The notes under the pieces were generated by a model that saw only the letters and a program-made list of their open reading frames with translations, was not told where the DNA came from and did not search any database. The position numbers and the translations under genes were made by a program. Shown piece by piece: positions 1 to 9,497 of a stretch of 64,000 nucleotides of DNA; the first letter of the stretch is position 1, and every line of letters begins with the position of its first letter. Source of the stretch: Deltaproteobacteria bacterium (lineage in GTDB: Bacteria > Desulfobacterota > Desulfobacteria > Desulfobacterales > Desulfobacteraceae); the NCBI GenBank assembly GCA_013151635.1, contig JAADHV010000001.1, positions 1-64,000 on the forward strand, given 5' to 3'.

Positions 1-355
1 TTAAGGGGCCTGCAGCACTTGACACCAAAAAGAAGACTAAAAGTTTTTTTAAGCTTTTTAATGAATCCAGAAAAAAGGAAAGAATAAAAATCACCAGCCA
101 CAGCCCTGCTGCTCCCATGTCAAAATATCTTCCCCATTCATGGATAACGGTCTTAAACAGCCAATGGTTTCTAAACGGCCAGGACCGGGTCTGTTCATCA
201 AAAAAATGAGAAACCCACCAGACATCAAACCCGCTGTATTCAAATATTATCCCTGTTAAAAGCAGGAACAAGGGAAGAATTATCATCAAGGATAAATGCC
301 ACGGCCGGTTTGCATTAAAAATTTTATTTATCTGAATTTTATTTTTTATTACCAT
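1..355 (-). CDS. PAP2-family membrane phosphatase, N-terminal part (runs off the window)
   Basis: Reading the reverse strand from the ATG at 355 gives 118 open codons that continue past base 1, so only the N-terminus is here. It has a short basic start, a hydrophobic segment at about residues 18-35 (LMIILPLFLLLTG), then the polar stretch FEYSGFDVWW and DEQTRSWPF, and a second hydrophobic helix at about 82-100. This layout is typical of PAP2-like inner-membrane phosphatases that act on lipid phosphates or diphosphates. The catalytic motifs (KX6RP, PSGH, SRX5HXXXD) would lie outside the window, so the family call rests on the N-terminus alone. I see no clear ribosome binding site. It is divergent from the dehydrogenase gene at 569. 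Confidence 0.6.
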   Translation of the reverse strand, partial: MVIKNKIQINKIFNANRPWHLSLMIILPLFLLLTGIIFEYSGFDVWWVSHFFDEQTRSWPFRNHWLFKTVIHEWGRYFDMGAAGLWLVIFILSFFLDSLKSLKKLLVFFLVSSAAGPL

Positions 356-568
356 GTATTTACATATTTTGCCGGTTATATATCGAGGGCAAAGATAGCA
401 TTGCCATTATTAAGAAACAATGAAAAAATTAAGACAGCATTCAGACATGCGATTGCCCCGGAACTTAGGGGCCGTTATTTATAAATGTATCGGCTCAAAT
501 ATTGATTAACTTTTTAAAAACTGTCATTAATGGGATAAATAAAAAATTTTACGGAGATTTGATTCAGT

Positions 569-1441
569 ATTGAACCTGGAAAAACCATTGTCGGGTTTAT
601 AGGGCTTGGAGTCATGGGCCGGAGCATGGCAGGTCATATTTTAAATGCCGGATATAAACTGCATGTCTACACCCGTACAAAAAATAAGGCAGAAGATATT
701 ATTTTAAAAGGAGGTGTATGGGAAGGCACAATAGCCGAACTTAGTGCTAAAAGTGATATTATTATTACGATTGTGGGGTTTCCAGCTGATGTTGAAGAAG
801 TCTACCTGGGCCGGGATGGTATTTTAAACCATGCAGCAAAAGGCAGTGTTGTGATAGATATGACCACATCCAGCCCTGACCTTGCCATTGAAATTTATAA
901 TCAATCAAAAGGAAAAAATATTGAATCTCTTGATGCGCCGGTTTCGGGCGGGGATCTTGGCGCTAAAAACGCCAGTCTTTCCATAATGGTGGGCGGGGAT
1001 AAAAAGATTTTTGATAAAATGATGCCGCTTTTTAAGGTCATGGGTGAAAATATTGTATTCCAGGGCAAAGCCGGGGCAGGACAGCACACTAAAATGGCAA
1101 ACCAGATTGCCATTGCAGCCGGAATGGTAGGCGTGTGTGAGTCTCTTGCCTATGCTGAAAAGTCAGGTCTTGATCCTGAAACCGTACTCAAGAGCATTGG
1201 CAAGGGTGCAGCTGGTTCCTGGTCATTGAACAACCTTGGTCCCAGGATGATTGCCAAAAATTTTGAGCCGGGGTTTTATATCAAGCATTTTATTAAGGAC
1301 ATGAACATAGCCGTTACCAGTTCAAGACATCTGGGACTTAAAACCCCGGGACTTGACCTTGCCTTGTCCCTGTATAAAGAAATGGCAAAAATGGGTCTTG
1401 AGAACAATGGAACCCAGGGGTTGTTTAAATTGTTTATTTGA
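569..1441 (+). CDS. 3-hydroxyisobutyrate dehydrogenase-family NAD(P)-dependent reductase, apparent ATT start
   Basis: Member of the beta-hydroxyacid dehydrogenase family (3-hydroxyisobutyrate, tartronate semialdehyde and related reductases). The Rossmann motif GFIGLGVMG starts at base 593. The DVMVS-like substrate signature appears as DAPVSGG, and the catalytic-lysine block as GAGQHTKMANQ. The first ATG (614) would cut off the nucleotide-binding loop, so translation must begin upstream, but the frame back to the TGA at 560 contains no ATG, GTG or TTG. An ATT at 569 gives EPGKTIVGFIGLGVMG, the usual start of such proteins, with GGAG at 553-556. Alternatively one A is missing in the A-run at 580-584, which would join a TTG at 570 to the frame. 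The C-terminus is complete. The specific substrate cannot be told. Confidence 0.85.
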   Translation: MEPGKTIVGFIGLGVMGRSMAGHILNAGYKLHVYTRTKNKAEDIILKGGVWEGTIAELSAKSDIIITIVGFPADVEEVYLGRDGILNHAAKGSVVIDMTTSSPDLAIEIYNQSKGKNIESLDAPVSGGDLGAKNASLSIMVGGDKKIFDKMMPLFKVMGENIVFQGKAGAGQHTKMANQIAIAAGMVGVCESLAYAEKSGLDPETVLKSIGKGAAGSWSLNNLGPRMIAKNFEPGFYIKHFIKDMNIAVTSSRHLGLKTPGLDLALSLYKEMAKMGLENNGTQGLFKLFI

Positions 1442-1461
1442 AGGGACCCCGGTTTATGGGT

Positions 1462-2088
1462 TTATTTTGTGCCAAAAATTTTATCTCCTGCATCACCCAG
1501 ACCCGGTAATATATAGCCAGCTTCATTGAGACACTCATCAACGCCGGCAACATAAATATCCACATCAGGGTGTTTTTTTTTGACTTTTGCAATTCCCTCG
1601 GGTGCAGCCACAAGAAAAAGGCCTTTAATGGTTTTGCAGCCAGCCTTTTTCAAAAGATCAATGGTGGCAATAAGGGTCCCCCCGGTTGCCAGCATGGGGT
1701 CAAGTATCAAAGCGATTCTCTGTTCCATGGAGCTGGCTGTTTTGATATAATATTGTACTGGTTTCAAGGTCTGCTCATTCCTGTAAAATCCTACTACGCT
1801 GACCTTGGCTGACGGTATCAGGTCAAACACGCCGTCCATCATTCCAAGACCGGCCCTTAAAATGGGAACGATGGTAATTTTTTTCCCTTTAATTTTTTCG
1901 ACTTCAACTTTTCCTGCCCAACCTTCGATTACCTTTTTTTCCATGATAAGGTCTTTTGTGGCTTCATAGGTTAAAAGCCTTGCAACTTCAGAAGCAAGGT
2001 CCCTGAAGTCTTTTGTGCTGATGTCTTTTTGGCGCATTAATCCTAATTTATGTTTTATGAGAGGATGATCCTCGACAAATACCGTCAT
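1462..2088 (-). CDS. upp: Uracil phosphoribosyltransferase
   Basis: Makes UMP from uracil and PRPP in pyrimidine salvage; cytosolic. The 208-residue product has the family's usual length. It carries the conserved segments [12 protein letters not shown] and VGFYRNE, the PRPP-binding loop [10 protein letters not shown], and the C-terminal uracil-binding region PGLGDAGD. I chose the ATG at 2088 because AAAGGAGG lies a few bases upstream; an in-frame ATG 42 bases further up has no such site and adds non-conserved residues. The gene is convergent with the dehydrogenase gene ending at 1441, with only 20 bases between them, and divergent from priA. Confidence 0.97.
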   Translation of the reverse strand: MTVFVEDHPLIKHKLGLMRQKDISTKDFRDLASEVARLLTYEATKDLIMEKKVIEGWAGKVEVEKIKGKKITIVPILRAGLGMMDGVFDLIPSAKVSVVGFYRNEQTLKPVQYYIKTASSMEQRIALILDPMLATGGTLIATIDLLKKAGCKTIKGLFLVAAPEGIAKVKKKHPDVDIYVAGVDECLNEAGYILPGLGDAGDKIFGTK

Positions 2089-2220
2089 GGTGCCTCCTTT
2101 TTTCCAATCGTTTCCCTTAAAGGACCCCAAAATGTCACTTTAAAAATTATTAGAATCAGTCATGCTCGTCAAGTAAATTAAGTCTTAAGGTAAGTCTTAT
2201 ATTGAATTATTTTTTTTTTT

Positions 2221-4674
2221 ATGCACAATAGTGGAATGATTCAAACTCCTTTTATATCGGTTGCCGTAACACTTCCTGTAATGAAACCATATACTTATAG
2301 CATGCCAGAGCATTTAAGGGAATTTTGTTCTCCCGGTATGAGAGTGCTTGTACCCTTCGGCAAAAGACGGGTTACAGGATACATTCTTTCCGGGCAGGAA
2401 AGCTGTAAAGGATTTAAAGCAAAAAAGATCCTTGATGTATTGGATGATTATCCTTTGTTTCCTGAGCATGAAATATCTTTTTTTAAATGGATTTCAGATT
2501 ATTATATTCATCCACTTGGAGATGTGATTAAGACTGCCCTTCCTTCCGGACTCGACCGCCATGATGTTTCCTGCGTCTTTGTTACAGATAAGGGGCAGGA
2601 TGGCCTGAATAAAGGCCATCTTGCACCAGGGGAGGAACAGGTGCTTGAATTTGTTTTAAAACGCCAGTCCTGCACCCTTAAACAAGTTTTGAAAAATAGC
2701 AGGAATGCATCTGTCAATGCCCTTGTGCGCAGGATGGAAAAGCAGGATTTAATAACGGTTTCAGCTGTATTAAAAAAAGACGGGGCAAAGATAAAAAAAG
2801 AAAAATTTATTCTTCCGGGTGACGGGCCGAAATCAGTCATCCGCATGTCAAAAAAAAGGCTGAAGCTTCTTTGCCTGGTAAAAGAGAAAAAAGAGATTTC
2901 ACTTACAGGCTTGAAAAAGGACATCCCCACTGCACCTGCATTGATAAAACCACTTGCCAAAGCCGGATATATAAAGATAATTCAACGCCAGGTTTTCAGG
3001 GACCCTTTAGGAGACCCCGTGGAAAGCGATACTCCGCCTGAACTGACTCTGGAACAAAAAAAAGTGGTAAAGCAGGTGCAGGCAGGTATTAACAGCGGAT
3101 TTTGTCCGTATCTCCTGTCCGGTATCACAGGTTCCGGCAAGACAGAAGTATATATGCGCCTTGTCATGGATGTTATAAACAAAGGTAAAAATGCCATTGT
3201 GCTGGTGCCGGAAATTTCTTTGATTTCCCAGACGGAAAGGCGGTTCAGGGCAAGGTTTGGTGAAAAGATAGCCGTGATTCATTCTTCTTTGTCCAAAGGC
3301 GAGCGTATAGACCAGTGGAGAAAAATTGCTTTAAAGAAAGTCGGCATAGTCATCGGGGCCAGGTCTGCTGTTTTTGCACCGTTTGACAATATCGGGATCA
3401 TCATCGTGGATGAGGAACATGATACTTCTTATAAACAGGAGACAGGCTTAAGATACAATGCAAGAGATCTTGCCGTTGTCCGGGGAAAAATGAATAACTG
3501 CCCGGTGATTTTAGGATCTGCTACCCCTTCCCTGCAATCCTTTCAGAATGTTGTCTTAAAACGCTTTAAGGAATTAAAACTTGAAACACGCATCAACCGC
3601 CATCCATTGCCCAAGATAACCCTTGTGGACCTGAAAAAATATAAAGATGCCAGAGGGTATGACAGGATAATAACCCCTGAACTTTCAAAAGAGATTAGAG
3701 CCTGCCTTGATCAAGGCAACCAGGCATTGATATTTTTAAACAGGCGGGGATTTGCCACATTCCCGGTGTGCAGGGAATGTGGCAAATCCCTTTTGTGTAA
3801 ACATTGCGATATAACCATGACCCTTCATAAAGGCCGGAATGTTTATCAATGCCATCTTTGCGGGTATGAAAGGCCGGTCAACACTAAATGCCCGGAATGC
3901 GGCTCGTCAAAAATTCAGCCGCTGGGATTTGGTACGGAAAAGATAGAAGCCATGATGAAAGCCATGTTCCCGGATGCAAGGCTTGCCAGGATGGACCAGG
4001 ATTCGACATCAAAGAAAGGAGCCGCTATAAAAATTTTAAAGAGTATCAGGAACCGGAATGTGGATATTATTGTGGGAACCCAGATGCTGGCCAAAGGCCA
4101 TGATTTTCCATCCATCACCCTGGTTGGTGTGATTTGCGCGGATCTTTCATTGAGCATTCCTGATTTCAGGGCAGGGGAGCGGACCTTTCAGCTCCTTGCC
4201 CAGGTTGCAGGCCGTGCAGGAAGAGGTGACACTATGGGAAAAGTGATTATGCAGACCTATAACCCGGAACATTTTATTATTGAGGCGGCTAAAAAACAGG
4301 ATTTTTTTAAGTTTTTTCAAAACGAGGCACCGTTTAGAAAAGCATTGATGTATCCGCCCTTCTCGCGGATGATCCAATTGAAAATTTCAGGTGATAATTT
4401 TGCCAGGGTAAAAGCCTTTGCATTTAATATTGCAAATGTTCTAAAGGCCATGCTTGAAAATGAGAAAAAACAAGGGAATGCAGTTGATATTTTAGGTCCT
4501 ATTGAGTCACCCATTCAAAAGATTTCTTCACGGTTCAGGTGGCAGATTCTTGTTAAAAGTCCTTCTTCATCACAGGTTAACCGCCTGGTGAAATTCACCA
4601 TGGATCATCCTTCAGTAACGCAGAAATCAGGAATCCGGGTGATTGTGGATGTTGACCCTTATTCTCTGATGTAG
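2221..4674 (+). CDS. priA: Primosomal protein N' (replication restart helicase PriA)
   Basis: PriA is a 3'-5' DNA helicase that recognises stalled forks and reloads the replisome. Visible domains in order are an N-terminal 3'-DNA-binding domain (about residues 10-110), Walker A GITGSGKT near residue 301, Walker B DEEH near 397, and the cysteine-rich zinc-binding insertion with eight Cys (CRECGKSLLCKHC ... CHLCGY ... CPECG) at about 517-565. The helicase C-terminal motif follows (QVAGRAGRG). At 817 residues it is slightly longer than E. coli PriA. The start is uncertain: the ATG at 2221 follows a T-run without a ribosome site, and an ATG at 2236 is equally possible. Confidence 0.97.
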   Translation: MHNSGMIQTPFISVAVTLPVMKPYTYSMPEHLREFCSPGMRVLVPFGKRRVTGYILSGQESCKGFKAKKILDVLDDYPLFPEHEISFFKWISDYYIHPLGDVIKTALPSGLDRHDVSCVFVTDKGQDGLNKGHLAPGEEQVLEFVLKRQSCTLKQVLKNSRNASVNALVRRMEKQDLITVSAVLKKDGAKIKKEKFILPGDGPKSVIRMSKKRLKLLCLVKEKKEISLTGLKKDIPTAPALIKPLAKAGYIKIIQRQVFRDPLGDPVESDTPPELTLEQKKVVKQVQAGINSGFCPYLLSGITGSGKTEVYMRLVMDVINKGKNAIVLVPEISLISQTERRFRARFGEKIAVIHSSLSKGERIDQWRKIALKKVGIVIGARSAVFAPFDNIGIIIVDEEHDTSYKQETGLRYNARDLAVVRGKMNNCPVILGSATPSLQSFQNVVLKRFKELKLETRINRHPLPKITLVDLKKYKDARGYDRIITPELSKEIRACLDQGNQALIFLNRRGFATFPVCRECGKSLLCKHCDITMTLHKGRNVYQCHLCGYERPVNTKCPECGSSKIQPLGFGTEKIEAMMKAMFPDARLARMDQDSTSKKGAAIKILKSIRNRNVDIIVGTQMLAKGHDFPSITLVGVICADLSLSIPDFRAGERTFQLLAQVAGRAGRGDTMGKVIMQTYNPEHFIIEAAKKQDFFKFFQNEAPFRKALMYPPFSRMIQLKISGDNFARVKAFAFNIANVLKAMLENEKKQGNAVDILGPIESPIQKISSRFRWQILVKSPSSSQVNRLVKFTMDHPSVTQKSGIRVIVDVDPYSLM

Positions 4675-4675
4675 C

Positions 4676-4712
4676 GCGGGCTAAGGAAAAGAAAAATTTT
4701 CCCCCGGCCCGC
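4676..4712. terminator. Bidirectional terminator-like hairpin between priA and the PilZ gene
   Basis: GCGGGC at 4676-4681 pairs with GCCCGC at 4707-4712. Inside, GGAAAA and TTTTCC pair again, so nearly the whole segment can fold. It lies between two convergent genes, where a shared terminator is expected. There is no long flanking U-run, so the termination role is inferred from position. Confidence 0.55.
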
Positions 4713-4740
4713 ACAAAGGTAAAACAACACCCGCCCTGCT

Positions 4741-5223
4741 CTACATATAGAGTTTGTTAAAAAACAAATAAGGCCCCAGATTGTCATAATGGTCATCTGA
4801 AGTGAATTCCGCACTGAGGTATTTGCCTTTTTTTGCTTTGACAACCACTTCTTTTTGTACAATTGACTGTTTTGCATCATCCAGGACAAATTCAAGAAAC
4901 AGCCTGAGTCCCGGCAGGATACTCTGCTCAATATTGGTTTTCAGCATAAGCCCCTTGCTGTTAAGTTTCTTAATGATCATTTTACCGCTGCATTTAATAC
5001 TGCCACTTGAGCGGAATGTGCCCAAAAGCTGTGTGTCCTGTGCAGGTTCGATTTTTTTTTCAAGGATAACCATGTAGGTATGCCCGCACCGGCACCGGCA
5101 CTTTACTTTGGTGTTCTGTCTTTTTATATTGTACCCTGAAAGCTGCATGCTTTTTTCCCGATTACACTCGGGGCAGGCCAACCGGGCTGTATCAAGACTG
5201 TCAATTAGAATTTTCTGTTCCAT
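4741..5223 (-). CDS. PilZ domain protein with N-terminal zinc-ribbon-like motif
   Basis: 160 residues. The N-terminus has CPEC at about 17-20 and CRCRCGH at about 42-48, looking like a small zinc ribbon. The rest (from about residue 65) reads as a PilZ-type beta barrel of the kind found in Desulfobacterota: FRSSGSIKCSG, KKLNSKGLMLKT, then LEFVLDD. PilZ domains bind cyclic di-GMP through RXXXR and D/NXSXXG. Here the RXXXR motif is not evident, so nucleotide binding is doubtful. The start is supported by AGGAG about 8 bases upstream of the ATG at 5223. Convergent with priA. The partner process (motility, exopolysaccharide) cannot be read from the neighbours. Confidence 0.7.
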   Translation of the reverse strand: MEQKILIDSLDTARLACPECNREKSMQLSGYNIKRQNTKVKCRCRCGHTYMVILEKKIEPAQDTQLLGTFRSSGSIKCSGKMIIKKLNSKGLMLKTNIEQSILPGLRLFLEFVLDDAKQSIVQKEVVVKAKKGKYLSAEFTSDDHYDNLGPYLFFNKLYM

Positions 5224-5461
5224 TTTAAACTCCTGTTTTTAAGTTTAAGCACGGGTTTTACAGATTGCCCTTGAATATTCACTAATTCATTTTTTATGCC
5301 AATAAGGAAAAATACTATTTGATACCATTGAATTTATTGTATATATTGAATATTATCCATATTTTATGATTAAATTATATATGAGTTGTATTTTTATTTC
5401 ACATGTGATATTTTTATTTAATTAAAACTGTTATATTTAATCACCTGATAAAGGCATTTTT

Positions 5462-6994
5462 ATGAACCGATCCAACCTTGAACTTTTTAAGGAACTCAAC
5501 CCTGGCGCTTTACAGAAGAAATTTTTAAACTCTTTATTGAAAATCCAGAATGTTCAAAGGGGATCCATATGGATAAAGAAAAATGATACATACCTTTGTA
5601 TTGAGGCTGCCGGTGCCGAGGCTGACCATATTAAGGGCGTTTCATTGGACGTCCTGCATCCAAGTATTGTGGGATGGGTGATTGAAAATAAAAAAATGAC
5701 CGTGGCGGAAACAAAAAGTGACCGGCGTCATTACAGGGAAGTAGAAGATAAATTTGACGTTAAAAGCAGCCTGATCCTTTGTTTTCCGCTTTTCTTCCGT
5801 GACAAAAAGGTTTATGGCGCTGTCCAGATTATTGATACCACCCCTGAAAAAACCAGCCTTAATCTTGATAAAGGGTACCTGGAACAGGTTCAAAACCTGG
5901 TCGATATCTGTTCCATTGCCTTGAGCAACGCCATCCTTTATTCCAATGAAAGGAAAAAGACCCGGAGCCTTAGAACTGCATTAAAAGAAGCAGGAAGCCA
6001 GAATGTTATAATCGGCCAAAGCCCCAAGTTCCAAAAATGTATTGACCTTGTAAAAAGCTATGCTGATACGGAATTTCATGTATTGATCACAGGTGACAGC
6101 GGTACCGGGAAAGAATTGATTGCAGAAAAAATCCATAAATCAAGTACTCGAAAGGATAAGCCTTTTTTAGTGCAGAATTGCAGTGCCATTCCTGAGACTC
6201 TTCTGGAAAGTGAATTGTTTGGATACAAAAAGGGGGCCTTTACCGGGGCGACCCGCGATAAGATGGGGCTTTTTGAGGCGGCAAACGGCGGAACCGTATT
6301 CCTGGACGAGATAGGGGACATGCCCATGAGTATCCAGGCAAGCCTTCTTCGGGTGGTTCAAAAAAATGAGATCAAGCCCCTGGGTGAAACCATGGCCCGG
6401 AATATTGATGTGAGGATAGTTGCAGCCACCAACAAGAATATCAAGCAGATGATTGCCGAAAACAGCTTCAGACAGGATCTTTTTTACCGGCTGTCCGTGC
6501 TGCCGGTCCATTTGCCGCCGTTAAAGGAAAGAAGAGAGGACATTCCACTCCTGGTAAAACATTTTCTTGAAAAAGAATCCTTAAAAGCCGGAACCATTGA
6601 GAAAAAGATTTCAACAGATGCCATGCAGTCCCTTGTGTCTTATTCCTGGCCCGGAAACATAAGGGAACTTGAAAATCTTATACGGTATCTCATGGTAACG
6701 GCGGAGGATGAATATATTGAACTTTTAAATATCCCTCTCCATGTACGGGACCGGAATACAAACATAGATCCTTTTGGCGAGCCGGGAACCGCCTCCGAAG
6801 ATGATGCTGATAATTTTATCATCAACCTTTGCAGCATGACCTGGCCCCAATTGGAAAAAGAGTATGTGATATCTCTTTTGAAAAAAAATAATTGGAATAT
6901 TACCTGGGCTGCCAAGGCGTCCGGTATTAACCGCTCCACCTTTGCATCAAGGATGAGAAAACTTGAAATCAAAAGGGAGCGCCAGAGTTATTAA
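5462..6994 (+). CDS. GAF-domain sigma-54-dependent transcriptional activator
   Basis: A 510-residue enhancer-binding protein. Residues about 15-165 form a GAF-type sensor domain. The AAA+ ATPase core has Walker A GDSGTGKE near 211, the sigma-54 contact loop GAFTGA near 258, Walker B (GGTVFLDEIGDMP) and the R-finger region (FRQDLFYRLSVLPVHLPPL). The C-terminus holds a Fis-type helix-turn-helix (about 470-505: NITWAAKASGINRSTFASRM). It has no receiver domain, so it is probably ligand-controlled rather than phosphorylated. It stands alone; its 238-base upstream region is very AT-rich with no obvious target site. Confidence 0.93.
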   Translation: MNRSNLELFKELNPGALQKKFLNSLLKIQNVQRGSIWIKKNDTYLCIEAAGAEADHIKGVSLDVLHPSIVGWVIENKKMTVAETKSDRRHYREVEDKFDVKSSLILCFPLFFRDKKVYGAVQIIDTTPEKTSLNLDKGYLEQVQNLVDICSIALSNAILYSNERKKTRSLRTALKEAGSQNVIIGQSPKFQKCIDLVKSYADTEFHVLITGDSGTGKELIAEKIHKSSTRKDKPFLVQNCSAIPETLLESELFGYKKGAFTGATRDKMGLFEAANGGTVFLDEIGDMPMSIQASLLRVVQKNEIKPLGETMARNIDVRIVAATNKNIKQMIAENSFRQDLFYRLSVLPVHLPPLKERREDIPLLVKHFLEKESLKAGTIEKKISTDAMQSLVSYSWPGNIRELENLIRYLMVTAEDEYIELLNIPLHVRDRNTNIDPFGEPGTASEDDADNFIINLCSMTWPQLEKEYVISLLKKNNWNITWAAKASGINRSTFASRMRKLEIKRERQSY

Positions 6995-7024
6995 TCCGGC
7001 AGTTCACGGACCATTGCTGACAGC

Positions 7025-7645
7025 TTACTTCTGAGTGTTGTGAAAATCACTGATAAATTGTGCCACGATTTTAGTCAGCCCTTTGTTCCAGCCGGATACA
7101 AGTTGAGCAGGCGTGGCCGATAAAATGGGTTCTTTTGAAAGATAGGTTTTGCCAAAGACTGCCTGGAAAGTATTTGTTGCTCTTTTTTCCAGGCTAAGCC
7201 TGATTGCAACTATGGCTCCTGGATTATTTCTGTCTTGAAAATTCCCGTAAAGCATTGTGATTTTTCCTGACAGCCGGTAGTCGATATCCTGCCTCATATC
7301 TGTTTGCGCAGGTTTGAAACAGGGTGTGGCAAAGAGACTTTCCATAATTTTTGCTGTGATAAGTTTTGCAGGGTAGCTTAAAAATTCATTATAATAATCA
7401 GTTTCATACTTGTTTTTACCGATGCGGTAAATAAAGGAATAAGAGTCAAAATCAGGGCTTATGAAGAACTCTTTGACAAGAAGTGTGCGCCCTTTATTGA
7501 TTTCAGCGCCGTTTGGAAACGGTAATTCAAGGTTTAAGTCAAAATAATTTTTTGTGACAGGCTCTTTTTGCAGTCCTGCACAACCGTAAAAGGTGTTCAG
7601 GAAAACCAGCAATCCTGTAAAAAAGATAATTGATTTATGCTGCAT
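7025..7645 (-). CDS. ABC-type transport auxiliary lipoprotein (PqiC/LbcL type)
   Basis: 206 residues beginning with a lipoprotein signal peptide (IIFFTGLLVFLNTFYGC, likely lipidated at the Cys near residue 22). The rest fits the periplasmic PqiC-like family that accompanies MCE-protein lipid transporters. The start overlaps the stop of the MCE-protein gene by one base (TGATG), so it is translationally coupled and is the last gene of the Mla-like operon. Expected at the inner leaflet of the outer membrane, receiving or handing over phospholipid. Family assignment rests on lipobox, size and context, because this family is poorly conserved in sequence. Confidence 0.75.
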   Translation of the reverse strand: MQHKSIIFFTGLLVFLNTFYGCAGLQKEPVTKNYFDLNLELPFPNGAEINKGRTLLVKEFFISPDFDSYSFIYRIGKNKYETDYYNEFLSYPAKLITAKIMESLFATPCFKPAQTDMRQDIDYRLSGKITMLYGNFQDRNNPGAIVAIRLSLEKRATNTFQAVFGKTYLSKEPILSATPAQLVSGWNKGLTKIVAQFISDFHNTQK

Positions 7646-8733
7646 CAGTTTTTTTTCTCCGTATTGGTTTTTCCCGGCGGTTTTTCAAAAAGCAGCCTGC
7701 CGGGATATTTTTTAATGTCTTTGCTCATTTGCTTTAAATTTTCAGAAGTGGTTTCAAGATTATCAATGATCAGCTTAATCTTGTCGGAATTGAGCCAGAC
7801 CATGTTCTCCAGAAGCCCCGAGGTTGAAGCAAGACTTTTCATCAGCCGGTCAAGACTGGCAGAAAGGCTGTCAATCCTGGGGGACAGGCGGTTTTCAAGG
7901 CCGGCAGTCATCTTCTTTGTGCTGTCAGCGGCTTTTTGAAAATCATTGACGGCCTTCAGCAATGGTGATTTTGATGATTCAACAATGGTTCTTAAATTTG
8001 AAAAAGAAGCCTGGGCATCATCAAGGAGATGTTTGACCTTGGCCGACCCGATTGCAGTGTTGATCTTTTTATTGGTGCTCTGGAGTTCTTTTAGCAATGA
8101 GGCAGCCAATTTGGAGATATTGTCAATATCAAAGTTATTGGCTTTCTGGTCAAGGGTTTTTAAAAGCTCCTCAATATCCAAGGTAATTCCTTTAATATTA
8201 ATGGCTGCAAGATTATCAAGAATCTGGTTGACGGCATCACCAAACTGTTTCATATTGCTTTGCCGGGACGGAATATAGATGTTTTCAGGTGACCAGGAGA
8301 TGTCAAGGGTATTGCCATGATCATTTGGCGAATAATCTGTTTCCAGATAAGCCACTCCTGTCAGGCCTTTAAATGAAAGCCGGACTGTAAGGCCGTCGTT
8401 GATGGCATTTTTGACCCTGGCTTTGGCAGATTCGCCTGTCTGCCCAAGGGACATGTCATCTTCAAGGGAGATGATTACAAGCACATAATCCGATTTTGCA
8501 TGATATACCCGGGCCGCGCTGGTTATGGTTTTAACAGTTCCGATTTTTATTCCCTTGTACTTAACTTCAGACCCGATAGTCAAGCCTTGTACGGATTCAT
8601 TAAAACAGGTTTCGGCAAGCAGTTCTTTTTTAAAAAATTTTCCTGCACCGAAAATAATTAAAAATGCTGCTCCAAGCCCAAAGGCAATGATGACAAACAG
8701 TCCTAGTTTAAAGAAATTAGCTTTTTGGGTCAT
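7645..8733 (-). CDS. MlaD-like MCE-domain protein
   Basis: Periplasmic lipid-binding subunit of an Mla-type transporter. One N-terminal transmembrane helix (about residues 9-30) is followed by an MCE domain (about 38-120) with the typical VQGLTIGSEVKYKGIKIG pattern. A long helical tail (about 155-345) is rich in heptad-like leucines, longer than in E. coli MlaD and more like Pqi/Yeb or mycobacterial forms that build a helical tunnel. It overlaps the ATPase gene by four bases (ATGA) and the lipoprotein gene by one. Direction of lipid flow cannot be read from sequence. Confidence 0.92.
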   Translation of the reverse strand: MTQKANFFKLGLFVIIAFGLGAAFLIIFGAGKFFKKELLAETCFNESVQGLTIGSEVKYKGIKIGTVKTITSAARVYHAKSDYVLVIISLEDDMSLGQTGESAKARVKNAINDGLTVRLSFKGLTGVAYLETDYSPNDHGNTLDISWSPENIYIPSRQSNMKQFGDAVNQILDNLAAINIKGITLDIEELLKTLDQKANNFDIDNISKLAASLLKELQSTNKKINTAIGSAKVKHLLDDAQASFSNLRTIVESSKSPLLKAVNDFQKAADSTKKMTAGLENRLSPRIDSLSASLDRLMKSLASTSGLLENMVWLNSDKIKLIIDNLETTSENLKQMSKDIKKYPGRLLFEKPPGKTNTEKKN

Positions 8734-9497
8734 TTTTCACCTTTCTTAATCGTCCGGTTAAAAAAATTATAGGCATCAGGGTTGGTCTGGTCATTTTTTA
8801 ATTGTTCCGGTGTTCCTGCTGCAATGATTCCCTTTGCATCCTTTTCAAGCATGATGATCCTGTCTGATATGGCATTAATACTTGCAAGCTCATGGGTAAC
8901 GATGACAAATGTAATCCCGAGGGAAGATGAAAGGTCTGTCACCAGATGATCGAGCCCGGCAGAGGTAACCGGGTCAAGCCCTGCTGATGGTTCATCAAGG
9001 AAAATAATGGATGGGTCAAGAGCCATGGCACGGGCCAGCGCAGCTCTTTTTTTCATGCCGCCGGACAGCTCGTCCGGCATGAGAAAGGCATTTTTTTCAA
9101 GGCCCACCAATTGCAGTTTTAAAAAGGCAATGTCTTCTAGAACGGGGTAAGGAAGGCTTGTAAATTCTTTTAAAGGAAGCATTATATTTTCCATCACCGT
9201 CATGGAGCCGAACAGGGCACCGCTCTGGAAAGCCACCCCGATTTTCTGCAGGATGCTTTTCTTCTCTTTTCTGTCTGACCGGGACAAATTTTCGCCCAGA
9301 ATAATAATATTTCCTGAAATCGGGGGTAAAAGCCCGATCATATGCTTGAGCAGCGTACTTTTGCCGCAGCCCGAACCGCCGATAATTACAAATATTTCGC
9401 CTTTTAATACCTCAAAATTGATATTTTCAATAACCGGTATATTATTGTATCCTGCAAAAAGGTTTTCTACTTTTATGGCTGCTTGATTCTGTTTCAT
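8730..9497 (-). CDS. MlaF-like ABC transporter ATPase
   Basis: 255-residue ABC ATPase that powers the MlaE/MlaD lipid transporter. Walker A GGSGCGKST is at about 37-45, the Q-loop within GVAFQSGALFGSMTV, signature LSGGMKKRAALARA at about 143-156, Walker B IIFLDEPSAGLDP, and a switch His in VTHEL. The QSGALFGSMTV stretch is characteristic of MlaF/Ttg2A proteins. The ATGA overlaps at both ends show tight translational coupling with the permease upstream and the MCE protein downstream. Confidence 0.95.
   Translation of the reverse strand: MKQNQAAIKVENLFAGYNNIPVIENINFEVLKGEIFVIIGGSGCGKSTLLKHMIGLLPPISGNIIILGENLSRSDRKEKKSILQKIGVAFQSGALFGSMTVMENIMLPLKEFTSLPYPVLEDIAFLKLQLVGLEKNAFLMPDELSGGMKKRAALARAMALDPSIIFLDEPSAGLDPVTSAGLDHLVTDLSSSLGITFVIVTHELASINAISDRIIMLEKDAKGIIAAGTPEQLKNDQTNPDAYNFFNRTIKKGEK

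Noticed and set aside
296-484. Plus-strand 62-codon frame at the window start
   Set aside because: It lies opposite the PAP2 N-terminus, has no ribosome site and no family features.
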